Below, one piece after another: positions 24,958 through 35,884 of a stretch of 64,000 bases of DNA (positions are counted from its first letter, which is position 1; every line of letters begins with the position of its first letter). This DNA is from Alteromonas sp. MMG017 (lineage in GTDB: Bacteria > Pseudomonadota > Gammaproteobacteria > Enterobacterales > Alteromonadaceae). Under the pieces are notes generated by a model. The model saw nothing but the letters and a program-made list of their open reading frames with translations. It did not search any database and had not been told where the DNA came from. Made by a program: the position numbers and the translations under genes. The stretch lies in assembly GCF_018100795.1 (NCBI RefSeq), contig NZ_JAGJDY010000001.1:1-64000 (forward strand). Reading direction: 5' to 3'.

Positions 24958-25956
24958 CGTCGCTTTGTGTGTTTTCAATTGTTCTTTTTCATCACCCTCT
25001 GCGGTTTCAAGTTGCGTACTGATAGCCGCAATTTGCTCGGCTAGACCTTCTCGATTTTTCTCATGCTGTTCAGCTTCTTCTGCTTTATCAAAAATTATTG
25101 CTTCGGGATGATTTTCCTCTTCATCCTGAGAAGCAGCAGCCCCTTTTGATGAGCCAGGTTGCCGAGGAATCATTTGCAGCCCTTCAGGTTGAGGTCGCTG
25201 ATTCATGAAAGTGGGTGATACAATTTCAATACCCGTATTGTGCAAAGCATCAAGTACCGATTTATGTAGTCGAGAGCGTGCACTTAGCATACTTTTGACT
25301 TCTTTGAGCAAGCCCGCAACTCGGTAGCTTACTGAGAAATCACCTAAGGATATCACTTGAACAAAAGGGTCCTCTAAGTCAGCATTGGCCGCCGCAGTTA
25401 GTAAGTGCTTCTCAACCTCCGAATAATGAATGTCGTAACCTAAACTTAAGTCAACCGAGATAATCGCCCCCGATGCACGGGTTACTCTTACTGGCGTGTT
25501 CACCATTAGTGTGTTCGAAAAAGCAATTAGCTCTCGGGTTTCTGTTTGAATTTCGGTATCTAGCAAGCCCATCTCAGCTACCCTTCCGCTGTAGTCTTCT
25601 ACGCGAATAAAGTCGCCAACTTTAAAGGGTTTGTTAACCCGTAATACCAATCCAGCCATCAGATTTCCCACCATGGTGGTAGATGAAAATGCGATGACAC
25701 CCGATAGTAAAACACCAATTAACGCGATGACCTGATTGCGTGTACTCTCGTTCACCGGAAGTGCCATGGAGATGGCCACCAAACCTACAATAGTAAGTAC
25801 TAACAAAGTTACTTGGCGTGGCAATTTTTGCTCACTGGTTAGGTGAGATTGCCGCGCAAGTAGCACGTAATGAAGCGCACCTAAACCCACCACCACCAGC
25901 ACAATTGCTAGTACTAATGGAATAAAAGGAATCAGAAAAGCGACCACTACATCCAC
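24910..25956 (-). CDS. MscS-family mechanosensitive channel
   Basis: 348 residues. Three hydrophobic segments lie in the first 110 residues, then the conserved pore-to-beta stretch AGLVLRVNKPFKVGDFIRV and GRVAEMGLLDTEIQT at about 105-145. VTRASGAIISVDLSLGYDI and a C-terminal coiled coil (AEEAEQHEKNREGLAEQIAA) follow. Such channels release solutes at hypo-osmotic shock. The coding end overlaps the D-lactate dehydrogenase end by 48 bases, so the long coiled-coil tail and the dehydrogenase tail are encoded on opposite strands of the same DNA. Confidence 0.9.
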   Translation of the reverse strand: MDVVVAFLIPFIPLVLAIVLVVVGLGALHYVLLARQSHLTSEQKLPRQVTLLVLTIVGLVAISMALPVNESTRNQVIALIGVLLSGVIAFSSTTMVGNLMAGLVLRVNKPFKVGDFIRVEDYSGRVAEMGLLDTEIQTETRELIAFSNTLMVNTPVRVTRASGAIISVDLSLGYDIHYSEVEKHLLTAAANADLEDPFVQVISLGDFSVSYRVAGLLKEVKSMLSARSRLHKSVLDALHNTGIEIVSPTFMNQRPQPEGLQMIPRQPGSSKGAAASQDEEENHPEAIIFDKAEEAEQHEKNREGLAEQIAAISTQLETAEGDEKEQLKTHKATLEKRLADLVEQHRNV

Positions 25957-26128
25957 ACTGAAACTCCGTTTTTTCTTATAACCAAGTCACATCTAACTTA
26001 GTTTTTGCTTCAGCCCGCTAACAATGCCGGCTGTCAATTACTTAATTTAATCTAACAACGTCAATTACTTGCATGCACGGCTAAATTCACTGAGTGCCTT
26101 CTATTTGTTCGGCTCTATGACACAAACA

Positions 26129-27991
26129 TTATTTAGAAGTGCCCTTCCACTGAACCGGCACATAATCATTGGGACTGTTCAGGCCTAATAAGGTTTCTAC
26201 CAAAGCATCAAAAATTGGGCTGTATACCTCACTATCTACGTTGTAACTGAATGTAGCAATAGCGATATCGGTGTGTGGCTGCATTTCTTTAGCTATATAG
26301 GGCATACGAAGGGGCACTAAAACTGTGCTAAGCCCTTGTTTTTTCGCTTGTTGCAACGCTGATTTAATAAAACTATGTACATCGCCTAGTGGCGCCCTGG
26401 CAGCCAGCGCTTCTTCGCTATCGAAGCCTTTCATTTCATAAACGGCATGTTGCGGAGAGATGTCCCCCACTATAAGTAGGTCGGCGTGCTTTAATGCATA
26501 TTCAAAGGTTGCTTTGTTTGGAAGCTTGGTAAGCGGCAAACATGCCATTCCTACATTTGGCGCAATACTAGATAAGCTTTTTTCAAGCGCTAAACATCTG
26601 AGCGCATCGGGCATTAATGCCAACCATGTTTTCTGTGTAACAGGGAGTTTTTTAGCGCCAAAAAGGGTGGTAATTGCTGCTTTAGAAAGCGCTTTCTCTA
26701 GTTGAATATTTCTTGTCTTCTTCGCTTTATTATCTACGTCAGAAACCCACCAAGAAAGCGCTTTCTCCGAGTAGCTATTTAGGTTAAATTCAGCCTTTAG
26801 TAACGTAATGCGTTGCAAGGAAGTCGCAAGCTGTATTGAGGGGATTTCGCCACTACTTATTCGCTCACTTACCTTACCCATTAATGCAGCAAACATTTTA
26901 ATATCTTGCGGGGTTCTAATGGTGAAAGGCATCAGGGCAATGTCGGCACCCGCTTGATAAGCTTTGATCATGGCATCTTCAGGAGAGAAGTATTTAGCAA
27001 TGCCCGCCATATCCAATGCATCGGTAACGACTACCCCTTTGTAACCCAATTCATTTCGCAATACGTCATGGAGTATTTTACGGGACAAGGTTGCAGGAAT
27101 TGTCATCACCCTACCCTGTTTGTCTTTTACAGTTGTGCTATCTAATGATGGGTATTGGATATGCGCACTCATCAACATACCTGGTGGGTTACCACCGCTG
27201 ATAATTCGGCTGAAAGGCAATAGGTCACCTTTTAGCGCTTGCGCTTTTGAATACTTAACGTTGGGCAAACCCGTGTGACTGTCCGTTTGTGTATCGCCAT
27301 GGCCAGGAAAATGTTTAATCGCACTTATTACACCGCTTGATTGCAACCCATCTACAAACGATTGCCCTAGCACCGCAACATCGCTAGGCGTTCCGCCAAA
27401 ACTACGTACATTAATAACTGGGTTTTTAGGCTCGCTGTTAATATCTACCGACGGGGCGAAATTGGTATTTATTCCTAAGGAACTTAAGCTACTGCCAATG
27501 CCTTTCGCTACGTTTTCAGCAAAAGCCGTGCCGTGCTGATAATAGCTTGCCCCTATTGCTAAGTTTCCAGGGAAAGGCGTGAGCATAGCAGAGGGTAAGC
27601 GAGCAACTCGTCCCCCTTCTTGATCTACTGCAATAAATAGCGGTGGCAACTTCGCTTTCGCCATAGCCTGTTGCATGGCGTAATTCAGCTCTATTAACTG
27701 CTTGTTGGTTTTAATGTTTTCAGAAAACAAAATAACGCCCCCAATATTGTGGGTGACGAGTAAATCTTTAAGCGCATCGGGTAGCGTGGTTACCGGCTTT
27801 TTGCATGCTTTTGAGCTAGTACCATCATCGCAGTAGAAACGAAAATCGAGAATTATTTTTTGTCCAACAGACTGCTTTATTTGTTCGTGTTGGCTGAGTT
27901 GATTCGCATAAGCGCTAGATAGCATGAGCATGCATAGACTAAGCAGGAACGTGTAATGTAAAAATTTGACGAGTAATGGAAAAAGGCGCAA
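26129..27991 (-). CDS. Secreted two-domain GH3 glycosidase, NagZ-like
   Basis: 620 residues. A signal peptide ends near SSAYANQ (about 30), so it acts outside the cytoplasm, unlike the 340-residue cytoplasmic NagZ of enteric bacteria. DQEGGRVARLP, IKHFPGHGDTQTDSHTGLP (the His-Asp dyad near 222-230) and VVVTDALDM (Asp nucleophile near 322) mark a beta-N-acetylhexosaminidase. A C-terminal domain of about 230 residues follows, as in the secreted NagZ of Bacillus subtilis, where it works with NamZ. Its nearness to the namZ-murQ operon supports a shared role in peptidoglycan sugar release. Confidence 0.85.
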   Translation of the reverse strand: MRLFPLLVKFLHYTFLLSLCMLMLSSAYANQLSQHEQIKQSVGQKIILDFRFYCDDGTSSKACKKPVTTLPDALKDLLVTHNIGGVILFSENIKTNKQLIELNYAMQQAMAKAKLPPLFIAVDQEGGRVARLPSAMLTPFPGNLAIGASYYQHGTAFAENVAKGIGSSLSSLGINTNFAPSVDINSEPKNPVINVRSFGGTPSDVAVLGQSFVDGLQSSGVISAIKHFPGHGDTQTDSHTGLPNVKYSKAQALKGDLLPFSRIISGGNPPGMLMSAHIQYPSLDSTTVKDKQGRVMTIPATLSRKILHDVLRNELGYKGVVVTDALDMAGIAKYFSPEDAMIKAYQAGADIALMPFTIRTPQDIKMFAALMGKVSERISSGEIPSIQLATSLQRITLLKAEFNLNSYSEKALSWWVSDVDNKAKKTRNIQLEKALSKAAITTLFGAKKLPVTQKTWLALMPDALRCLALEKSLSSIAPNVGMACLPLTKLPNKATFEYALKHADLLIVGDISPQHAVYEMKGFDSEEALAARAPLGDVHSFIKSALQQAKKQGLSTVLVPLRMPYIAKEMQPHTDIAIATFSYNVDSEVYSPIFDALVETLLGLNSPNDYVPVQWKGTSK

Positions 27992-28451
27992 ACAGGATCC
28001 TAGTAGTTTTTATTAATGGTTTAAACAGTGACATTCTTTGTAGCTATACCAATAGCTCCATCAGTAGCTATACCAGTAGCATTGCCAGTAGTTGTGCTAA
28101 TAGCGTTGTTAGTAGTATTAGCAACAACTGTTATTTTATTTGCCGTTGACAGGGTAAGTACAACGATATGTTACGCTTTGATACGCATATTAATTGCCAT
28201 GGTATCAAAAACCAATGCATACAGAATAAATACGTGTCATTCTGTGGAATTAACCGTGTGCTCTGCGGTACGCTTATCGCTATTGCTCATGTTAATGCAC
28301 ATGAATTGTTATTCAATGTGCCGTTTATTAGCAAGTCGTTCGTTTCACGTTCACGAACAGCGTCGTTTAAATTTAGTATCAATGTTTAAGCTCAAATATT
28401 CGCTTTTAAGCGAATGGCAGTATTTCACAATAATAAAGTATGGAAAGTAGT
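27992..28451. other. Intergenic region between the divergent glycosidase and antiporter genes
   Basis: A 460-base gap expected to hold both promoters. A 12-base degenerate tandem repeat occupies 28039-28122. An open frame from GTG 28028 runs to 28450, but after the repeat-encoded stretch it looks random, rich in Cys, Met and Arg, and has no ribosome-binding site. I do not call it a gene. Confidence 0.5.
28039..28122. repeat. Degenerate 12-bp tandem repeat, seven units
   Basis: Units of the form AGTAGCTATACC follow each other without gaps: TGTAGCTATACC, AATAGCTCCATC, AGTAGCTATACC, AGTAGCATTGCC, AGTAGTTGTGCT, AATAGCGTTGTT, AGTAGTATTAGC. Most units begin RRTAG. In the plus-strand frame from 28028 it reads as hydrophobic four-residue steps (VAIP, IAPS, VAIP, VALP). 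No function is known to me. Confidence 0.65.
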
Positions 28452-29828
28452 ATGGATTGGGTATCAATTATCCCCCCATTGGTTGCGATCATTGTCGTAT
28501 TCTGGAAAAAAGAAGTTATATTGGCATTGCTGTTAGCGGTGCTGTGCTCTGAAGCACTTATTTTGTTAACGGCAAGTCCTGCCACCAGCTTTCTTGCGCC
28601 AATCAATGCTATAGAACGCGTAGTCGATACCGCTTCCAGCCCTGGTAATACCCGAGTCATTCTATTTTCTGTATTAGTGGGCGCACTGCTGGCGTTTATT
28701 CGCGACTCTGGCGGTGTAACAGCTACCGTTAACTACTTAGTAGGCAAAGGCGTTGCCAAGAATAAGAAACAGGTTGGCAGCCTTACTATGTTTACCGGTA
28801 TCGCGGTATTTATAGAATCGAATTTAAGTGTGCTAACGGCAGGTATTTTTGCCCGAGGGTTATTCGACCGCTTCGGCATGAGCCGCGCTCGCTTAGCGTA
28901 TATTATCGACTCCACCAGCGCACCAGTATGCATACTCATTTTACTCAATGGTTGGGGGGCTTTCATTTTAAGCTTGCTCGACACTTACGAGCTGCCAGCA
29001 TCTTCAGCCTCAATATTATGGGGCAGTGTATTTTTTAACTTTTACGCTATTTTTACCTTGCTGATTGTGGCTTACACCATAGCCGCAGACAAAGTGCACG
29101 GCCCATTGGCAGTGGAAGAGAAAACCCTATCGAAAACAGACATTCCCCAACAAACAGAAACGGCTACCAAAGCGCGTTATATGTTAGTGCCATTACTTAC
29201 TATGGTATTAAGCATGGTGGGCTTTATGTTTTGGACGGGTAACGGCACTTTATCTGAAGGCAGTGGCAGTAAATCTGTGCTTTATGCCACGGCACTTGCC
29301 ACCGCTATTGCTTATGGCCTTTTACTTTGGCACAAACGCTTCACACATAAAGAAGCGGTGGAAATCGGCTTTAAAGGCATGGGGGAACTGCTTCCCCTTG
29401 TCACCATTGTGCTGCTGTCTCTTACCTTAGGGAATAGTTTAAAAGACTTAGGCACAGGTGTATTTGTGGCAGGTGTGGTGGGTGAATACCTTCCCCTTGT
29501 TTTCATCGTACCTATGCTGTTTATTGCAGGGGCGGTAATGTCGTTTACCACAGGCACCTCATGGGGCACCTTTGCTATTCTTATTCCTATTGGCGTGCCG
29601 TTAATTCAAACCCTTGGATTACCGCCTTCATTAGTGGTTGCGGCTATTTTAGGCGGCGGTATTTTTGGCGATCACTGTTCGCCTATTTCCGATACCACTG
29701 CCGTGTCGTCATTAGCCGCAGGCTGTGATGTATTAACCCATGTAAAAACCCAGTTCCCTTACGCGCTTGTGGCCGGCGGGTTAACTTTGGTGGGTTATCT
29801 TATTGCCAGCATTATTATGATTGGCTAG
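28452..29828 (+). CDS. NhaC-family Na+/H+ antiporter-like transporter
   Basis: 458 residues from ATG 28452, preferred because MDWVSIIPPLVAI is the usual opening and GGAAAG is close upstream; an ATG four codons earlier (28440) is possible. About eleven hydrophobic helices. FTGTSWGTFAILIPIG-like residues near 360 and GGIFGDHCSPISDTTAVSS near 400 are signatures of the NhaC group. Members exchange Na+ for protons, and some carry other cations or organic acids. It is followed 69 bases later by the gamma-glutamyltransferase gene on the same strand. Confidence 0.85.
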   Translation: MDWVSIIPPLVAIIVVFWKKEVILALLLAVLCSEALILLTASPATSFLAPINAIERVVDTASSPGNTRVILFSVLVGALLAFIRDSGGVTATVNYLVGKGVAKNKKQVGSLTMFTGIAVFIESNLSVLTAGIFARGLFDRFGMSRARLAYIIDSTSAPVCILILLNGWGAFILSLLDTYELPASSASILWGSVFFNFYAIFTLLIVAYTIAADKVHGPLAVEEKTLSKTDIPQQTETATKARYMLVPLLTMVLSMVGFMFWTGNGTLSEGSGSKSVLYATALATAIAYGLLLWHKRFTHKEAVEIGFKGMGELLPLVTIVLLSLTLGNSLKDLGTGVFVAGVVGEYLPLVFIVPMLFIAGAVMSFTTGTSWGTFAILIPIGVPLIQTLGLPPSLVVAAILGGGIFGDHCSPISDTTAVSSLAAGCDVLTHVKTQFPYALVAGGLTLVGYLIASIIMIG

Positions 29829-29897
29829 CGCTAAGTCTATTTTCACAGTTCTAATAATAATTTTTATCAAAAGTTTTCAATTTTAAGGAGTTAGGCG

Positions 29898-31571
29898 GTG
29901 TTGAAGAAAACGTTTTTTCTGTTCTCATTTGTAATTCTGACAGCGTGTAGTCAAACAGGCGTTGAAGTAACGCAAACTCAACAGCAAGCCGTCGCGATGC
30001 CCGATACCTTTAGTGCCGACGCCGCGTATGCTGTTTTAGAAGACGGCGGAAATGCAGTAGATGCTGCTATTACTGCGCAGTTTGTGCTGGCAGTGACTTT
30101 ACCTGAAGCAGGTAATGTGGGCGGCGGAGGCTTTATGACCATTGCGTTTGAAGGCAGCACTGACTTTCTTGATTACCGCGAAATGGCACCGTCTGATGCA
30201 CATCGAGATATGTACTTAGATGACAAGGGGGATGTAAAACCTTACGAATCACTCTTTGGCGCCAAAGCAGCAGGTATTCCGGGTACGGTTGCTGGCATGT
30301 GGGCTGCACATCAAAAATACGGCAGCTTACCGTGGAGCCGTCTTGTGGCGCCTGCAGTTGAACTGGCTGAAAATGGCTTTTTAGTACCAGAAAAGCTTGC
30401 CAGTAACATTACCCGCTATTTAGCTCGTACCCGCAAGCAAGGCTTAAACAGCAACTTTGCTAGTTACTTTGAACACGCCAAAGCCAATACAATGTTCAAG
30501 CAACCTGAATTAGCCAGTACGCTAAAAGCGATTCAACAGCATGGCCAAGATGGATTTTACCAAGGCGAGGTTGCCAAGAAAGTTGTTTCCTTTATGCAAG
30601 AAAACGGTGGGCTAATTAACCACAGTGACCTAGCGGCTTATAAAGCGGTATGGCGTAAACCTCTTGAACTTAATTGGCAAGGCTACACCCTAGTGACAGC
30701 ACCACCACCAAGCTCAGGCGGCGTAGCTGTGGCGCAGTGGATTGGCATGCTAGAAAGCTACGGCAGCAATCATACTCTGCCAGAACATAACAGCGCCGAA
30801 TACCTGCATGTTATGTCTGAAATTGGTAAACGCGTATTTGCTGATAGAGCGGAATATCTTGGCGATCCTGACTTTGTTGAAGTACCGGTTGCTGAGCTTG
30901 TTGCCCCTGACTATATCAAGGCTCGCGCATCGCTTATTCAACCCAATAGTATTTCAGATACGCCAAGTGTTAAACCTGGCCTAAAAGAAAGCGAAGATAC
31001 CACCCACTTTTCAATTATGGATAAATGGGGCAACGCGATTGCTAACACCACCACCATTAACCTTACTTTTGGTAGTGGCGTGGTAGTGGCTGGGGCGGGC
31101 TTCTTACTTAACGATGAGATGGATGATTTTAGTGCTAAGCCTGGCGTACCTAATTTCTTTGGTGCTGTTGGCGGAGAAGCTAATGCCATTTCGCCTTATA
31201 AGCGCATGTTATCTTCAATGACTCCTACCCTAGTAAAACAGGGCGGTGATGTTGTTTTAGCAACCGGTTCGCCTGGTGGCACAACCATTATTTCGTCGGT
31301 AGCACAGTCGTTGTTAAACGCATTATTGTTCGATTTTGATGCCACAAAATCTGCTAACGCGCCTCGTTTTCACCACCAATTGCTACCTAAAGATACCATT
31401 CGTGTCCATCCTGGGTTTGACGAGGCAACATTGACTGAATTAACTGATATGGGTTACACCATAGATGCCCGCCGCTTTGGTGATGTGCACTTAATTAAGC
31501 GTACAGCGCAAGGTGTAGAAGCCGCTTCCGAAGCAAGTGGGCGCGGTAAAAGCATAGTGTCTGCACGTTAG
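29898..31571 (+). CDS. ggt: Gamma-glutamyltransferase, lipoprotein type
   Basis: 557 residues. The start is GTG, with AAGGAG seven bases upstream. A lipoprotein signal ends LTAC (Cys17). GGNAVDAAITAQFVLAVTLP and GNVGGGGFM mark the large subunit. The self-cleavage and catalytic Thr is the second Thr of EDTTHFSIMD at about 367, then GSGVVVAGAGFLLNDEMDDF and GSPGGTTIIS in the small subunit. It hydrolyses or transfers gamma-glutamyl groups, classically of glutathione, in the periplasm. Action on gamma-D-glutamyl wall peptides would fit the region but is speculation. Confidence 0.93.
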   Translation: MLKKTFFLFSFVILTACSQTGVEVTQTQQQAVAMPDTFSADAAYAVLEDGGNAVDAAITAQFVLAVTLPEAGNVGGGGFMTIAFEGSTDFLDYREMAPSDAHRDMYLDDKGDVKPYESLFGAKAAGIPGTVAGMWAAHQKYGSLPWSRLVAPAVELAENGFLVPEKLASNITRYLARTRKQGLNSNFASYFEHAKANTMFKQPELASTLKAIQQHGQDGFYQGEVAKKVVSFMQENGGLINHSDLAAYKAVWRKPLELNWQGYTLVTAPPPSSGGVAVAQWIGMLESYGSNHTLPEHNSAEYLHVMSEIGKRVFADRAEYLGDPDFVEVPVAELVAPDYIKARASLIQPNSISDTPSVKPGLKESEDTTHFSIMDKWGNAIANTTTINLTFGSGVVVAGAGFLLNDEMDDFSAKPGVPNFFGAVGGEANAISPYKRMLSSMTPTLVKQGGDVVLATGSPGGTTIISSVAQSLLNALLFDFDATKSANAPRFHHQLLPKDTIRVHPGFDEATLTELTDMGYTIDARRFGDVHLIKRTAQGVEAASEASGRGKSIVSAR

Positions 31572-31601
31572 GCACTGTTAGATCATAAGAAAGGAATAGC
31601 C

Positions 31602-32345
31602 ATGTATAAGCTATGTCGCACTGTCCATAATTGGCTGGGGCTTATACTGGCGATTCAAATTACCCTTTGGTTCGCCAGTGGTCTGGTGATGGCGTGGCTA
31701 CCTATTGAAGATGTTCGCGGGGCGCACCTTCGCCATACCGTTCAAGCAAATTGGCAACACGCGACTCAATCTCCACAATCTGTTCTTGCTTCTCATAGTG
31801 CTGACGCCACATTAGCGTTAAGCCAGCGGTTGATTGTGAATGAAGATAAACCTCGTGCAATACCTGTCTATACAGTCTCTGAAGTAGTATCTGAAAGCTT
31901 TGCTCAGCAGAACACCACTGTTCGCTACAATGCCGTAAATGGGACCATTTTGGCACCACTAAGCGAAACACAAATTCAAAAAGCCGCTAATGTTCAATAC
32001 GCGGGTACAGGCACCTTGAGTGAAATAGATTTTATTTCCACGTTACCTCAAGAAGTGCAGCAGCTTCCCTCGCCTATCTGGCAAGTGCAATTTAATGATA
32101 CTGAAAACACACGGCTTTATATCGATCCAAACACTGGTAGCGTACTTCGTGTAAGAACAGACACTTGGCGGTTATTCGATTTTATGTGGATGCTGCATAT
32201 CATGGATTATGAAGATCGCAGTGACTTCAATCACCCACTATTGATTGGCTTTTCCGCCGGCGCATTGCTTTTTACGCTAACTGGAATAGTGCTGTTGTGG
32301 CAGCGCTTTCGACCTAGAAAGCGCTCAGGGTTAAATCGATTTTAA
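31602..32345 (+). CDS. PepSY-domain membrane protein
   Basis: 247 residues. An N-terminal membrane helix ([21 protein letters not shown]) and a C-terminal one (about 207-229) enclose a periplasmic part with a PepSY-like segment: [20 protein letters not shown] near 165-185. [20 protein letters not shown] precedes the last helix, as in PepSY-associated transmembrane proteins. Some relatives are linked to iron-reductase or protease-inhibitor functions. It starts 30 bases after ggt and probably belongs to its transcript. Its last four bases overlap the convergent VOC gene. Confidence 0.78.
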   Translation: MYKLCRTVHNWLGLILAIQITLWFASGLVMAWLPIEDVRGAHLRHTVQANWQHATQSPQSVLASHSADATLALSQRLIVNEDKPRAIPVYTVSEVVSESFAQQNTTVRYNAVNGTILAPLSETQIQKAANVQYAGTGTLSEIDFISTLPQEVQQLPSPIWQVQFNDTENTRLYIDPNTGSVLRVRTDTWRLFDFMWMLHIMDYEDRSDFNHPLLIGFSAGALLFTLTGIVLLWQRFRPRKRSGLNRF

Positions 32346-32761
32346 TCAGTCGCAAATAACTGTTCTATAGAGGCGAATGCTTTGAACTCCAGTGCATTGC
32401 CACAGTAGTCCATAAAGAACATAGTAGCTTGCTCGCCCGGTTGATCTTTAAATCGAATGTAAGGCTCAATAACAAATTCAATATCTGCAGCGCTTACCTT
32501 GTCGGCTAGCGCCTGCCACTGCGGCATATCAAGCACTACGCCAAAATGCGGCACGGGCACAGCATGACTATCAACCCCATTATGGGAAGGCGCTGACGGC
32601 ATTTTGTCAACACAATGTGTCACCAACTGATGACCGAAAAAATTCCAATCAATCCATTGGCTGTCACTGCGGCCTTTTTCACAGCCTAACAGTTTTCCAT
32701 AAAAGGCTTCTGCATTAGCAAGATTACTCACCGGTATTGCTAAATGAAACGGCTGCGCCAT
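32342..32761 (-). CDS. VOC-family (glyoxalase-like) protein
   Basis: 139 residues. [28 protein letters not shown] at the start and [15 protein letters not shown] at the end give the two halves of a vicinal-oxygen-chelate fold, with the metal-binding His3 and Glu positions present. [15 protein letters not shown] and [13 protein letters not shown] are usual for lyase or dioxygenase-like members. It lies ten bases after an aldehyde dehydrogenase gene on the same strand, so the two may share an mRNA. Confidence 0.87.
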   Translation of the reverse strand: MAQPFHLAIPVSNLANAEAFYGKLLGCEKGRSDSQWIDWNFFGHQLVTHCVDKMPSAPSHNGVDSHAVPVPHFGVVLDMPQWQALADKVSAADIEFVIEPYIRFKDQPGEQATMFFMDYCGNALEFKAFASIEQLFATD

Positions 32762-32771
32762 ACGTTAAGTC

Positions 32772-34178
32772 CTATAAGAATTTTTTCAGTAACGATAATT
32801 TGAATTTAGAAAACGGTGCATAGCGTACGGGTGCATCCAACGCGAAAGCGCGTTTCATCACTGTTTTTAAATGACTAAAGGTATCGAACCCGGCTTGGCC
32901 ATGGTAGCTCCCCATGCCGCTATTACCCACGCCGCCAAAGGGAAGTTCGGGGTTAGTCATAAATATCATTGTATCGTTAGTGCACACACTGCCAGAGCTG
33001 GTTTTTTCAATAATACTATTAAGTACTTTATCACTATCGCTAAAGGCATATAGGGCTAGAGGTTTAGGCCTGTCGTTAATGAAACCGATGGCTTCATCGA
33101 TAGAGCTCACGGGCACTATGGGTAAAATAGGACCGAAAATCTCTTCTTGCATGATGGCACTGTCTTTCGCAGGGTCGAGCACCAATGTGGGGGTCATGGC
33201 AGGTCGTGCTTCATTAATATCACCACCGTAAACCACATTAACCCCATCGAGGTAGCCTTGAAGGCGATGCAAATGGCGGGTATTGATGATATTGCCGTAA
33301 TCTTTCGACGAAAAAGGGTTTTTACCAAATTGGGATTTAAGCTCTTTTTTAATAGCCTCTATTAGCTTTTGCTCAAAGCCTTTCACCACGAGCACATAGT
33401 CGGGCGCGATACAGGTTTGCCCTGCATTCATCCACTTGCCCCATACAATTCGACGCGCAGTAATTTTCAAGTTGGTACTGCTATCAACAATACAGGGGCT
33501 TTTACCGCCAAGCTCTAACGTAACAGGGGTTAAATGCCTAGCGGCCGCAGACATGACAATTTTGCCAACCGCTTCGCCGCCAGTGTAGAAAATATGATCC
33601 CATTTACACGCAAGTAGTGCCGACGATTCTTCCTTCCCGCCCTCGATTACCTCTACGCACGAGGTATCCATATATTGGGGAATAAGTTTTGCCACAATCG
33701 TTGAGGTTTCAACAGATAATTCGGATGGTTTTAACACCGCACAGTTACCTGCCGCTAATGCGGCAATGTAAGGCGCTAGCAACAACTGAAGTGGGTAATT
33801 CCACGCGCCTATAATAAGCACTGTACCCAAAGGTTCTGGTTGCTGAAAGCTCTTACCCGGCCATGCAATAAGCGGGGTTGATACCTTACGAGACTGCATC
33901 CATTTATTTAAATGTTTAAGGGTGTGCTTAATGTCCGATAGCAGAAAGCCATGTTCGGCCACGTAGGCTTCACTTTCGCTTTTGCCTAAATCTTGATGGA
34001 GTGCCTGTAAGATCTCTTTTTCGTTTTCAATCAACAGGCGCTTTAGGGCGTCCAATTGACTCTTACGCCATTCTAATGAACGGGTTTTGCCAGATCTAAA
34101 ACTAGTTTGAAGCGAAGCTACCGTATCGAGAAAGCAAAAACCGGGTTCTACGGCGTGAAGCGTTGGTTGATTAGACAT
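32772..34178 (-). CDS. Aldehyde dehydrogenase (coniferyl/fatty-aldehyde type)
   Basis: 468 residues from the ATG at 34178, chosen because AGGTGG stands about ten bases upstream; earlier in-frame starts lack a site. VTLELGGKSPCIVDSS near 218 holds the general-base Glu, and NAGQTCIAPDYVLV near 251-264 the catalytic Cys. GAWNYPLQLLLAPYIAALAA and MTNPELPFGGVGNSGMGSYHG are typical of the class-3 / coniferyl group, which oxidise long-chain or aromatic aldehydes with NAD(P)+. The C-terminal hydrophobic tail (FSKFKLSLLKKFL) may associate with membrane. Confidence 0.9.
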   Translation of the reverse strand: MSNQPTLHAVEPGFCFLDTVASLQTSFRSGKTRSLEWRKSQLDALKRLLIENEKEILQALHQDLGKSESEAYVAEHGFLLSDIKHTLKHLNKWMQSRKVSTPLIAWPGKSFQQPEPLGTVLIIGAWNYPLQLLLAPYIAALAAGNCAVLKPSELSVETSTIVAKLIPQYMDTSCVEVIEGGKEESSALLACKWDHIFYTGGEAVGKIVMSAAARHLTPVTLELGGKSPCIVDSSTNLKITARRIVWGKWMNAGQTCIAPDYVLVVKGFEQKLIEAIKKELKSQFGKNPFSSKDYGNIINTRHLHRLQGYLDGVNVVYGGDINEARPAMTPTLVLDPAKDSAIMQEEIFGPILPIVPVSSIDEAIGFINDRPKPLALYAFSDSDKVLNSIIEKTSSGSVCTNDTMIFMTNPELPFGGVGNSGMGSYHGQAGFDTFSHLKTVMKRAFALDAPVRYAPFSKFKLSLLKKFL

Positions 34179-34353
34179 AATACATTCCACCTGCATGTGA
34201 AGACTGTTGACCTGCTGGTTTTTAAATTCAAGACCAGACGCAACCGAATAAGCCAATATTTATCTTATAGTAATGAGGGCAATAAACCACAACCCAATTA
34301 TTTTGTTAATTAATGTTTAATTATTACCTCAATCTCAGTTTATTACCTACACA

Positions 34354-34389
34354 AAAAAGCCCGGTACTTAAAATAAGTACCGGGCTTTC
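34354..34389 (-). terminator. Intrinsic terminator after purA
   Basis: A 15-bp perfect stem, AAAGCCCGGTACTTA (34357-34371) with TAAGTACCGGGCTTT (34375-34389), and a three-base loop. On the minus strand it is followed by six T. It lies 27 bases after the purA stop. Confidence 0.92.
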
Positions 34390-34415
34390 AAATAGTCTAA
34401 CTAGACGGGGCTAAT

Positions 34416-35717
<1,302 letters not shown>

Positions 35718-35884
35718 TCATATTGTGTAAGAAAATTAGGCGGGGATTCTATCAAAATTTTATACCCTTTATCATCTGTTTTATGCGCAAAAATGCGCCA
35801 GTTATTGGAAATTCATGGTCAAGTTCAGTCTGTAACTCGCTAAGCATTTGTATACCCTAGCTATTTTTAGTTACGCATTTAGAC

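Noticed and set aside
28028..28450. 140-residue open frame after the GH3 gene
   Set aside because: GTG start without a ribosome-binding site. The first part is the 12-bp repeat translated, and the rest has random composition.
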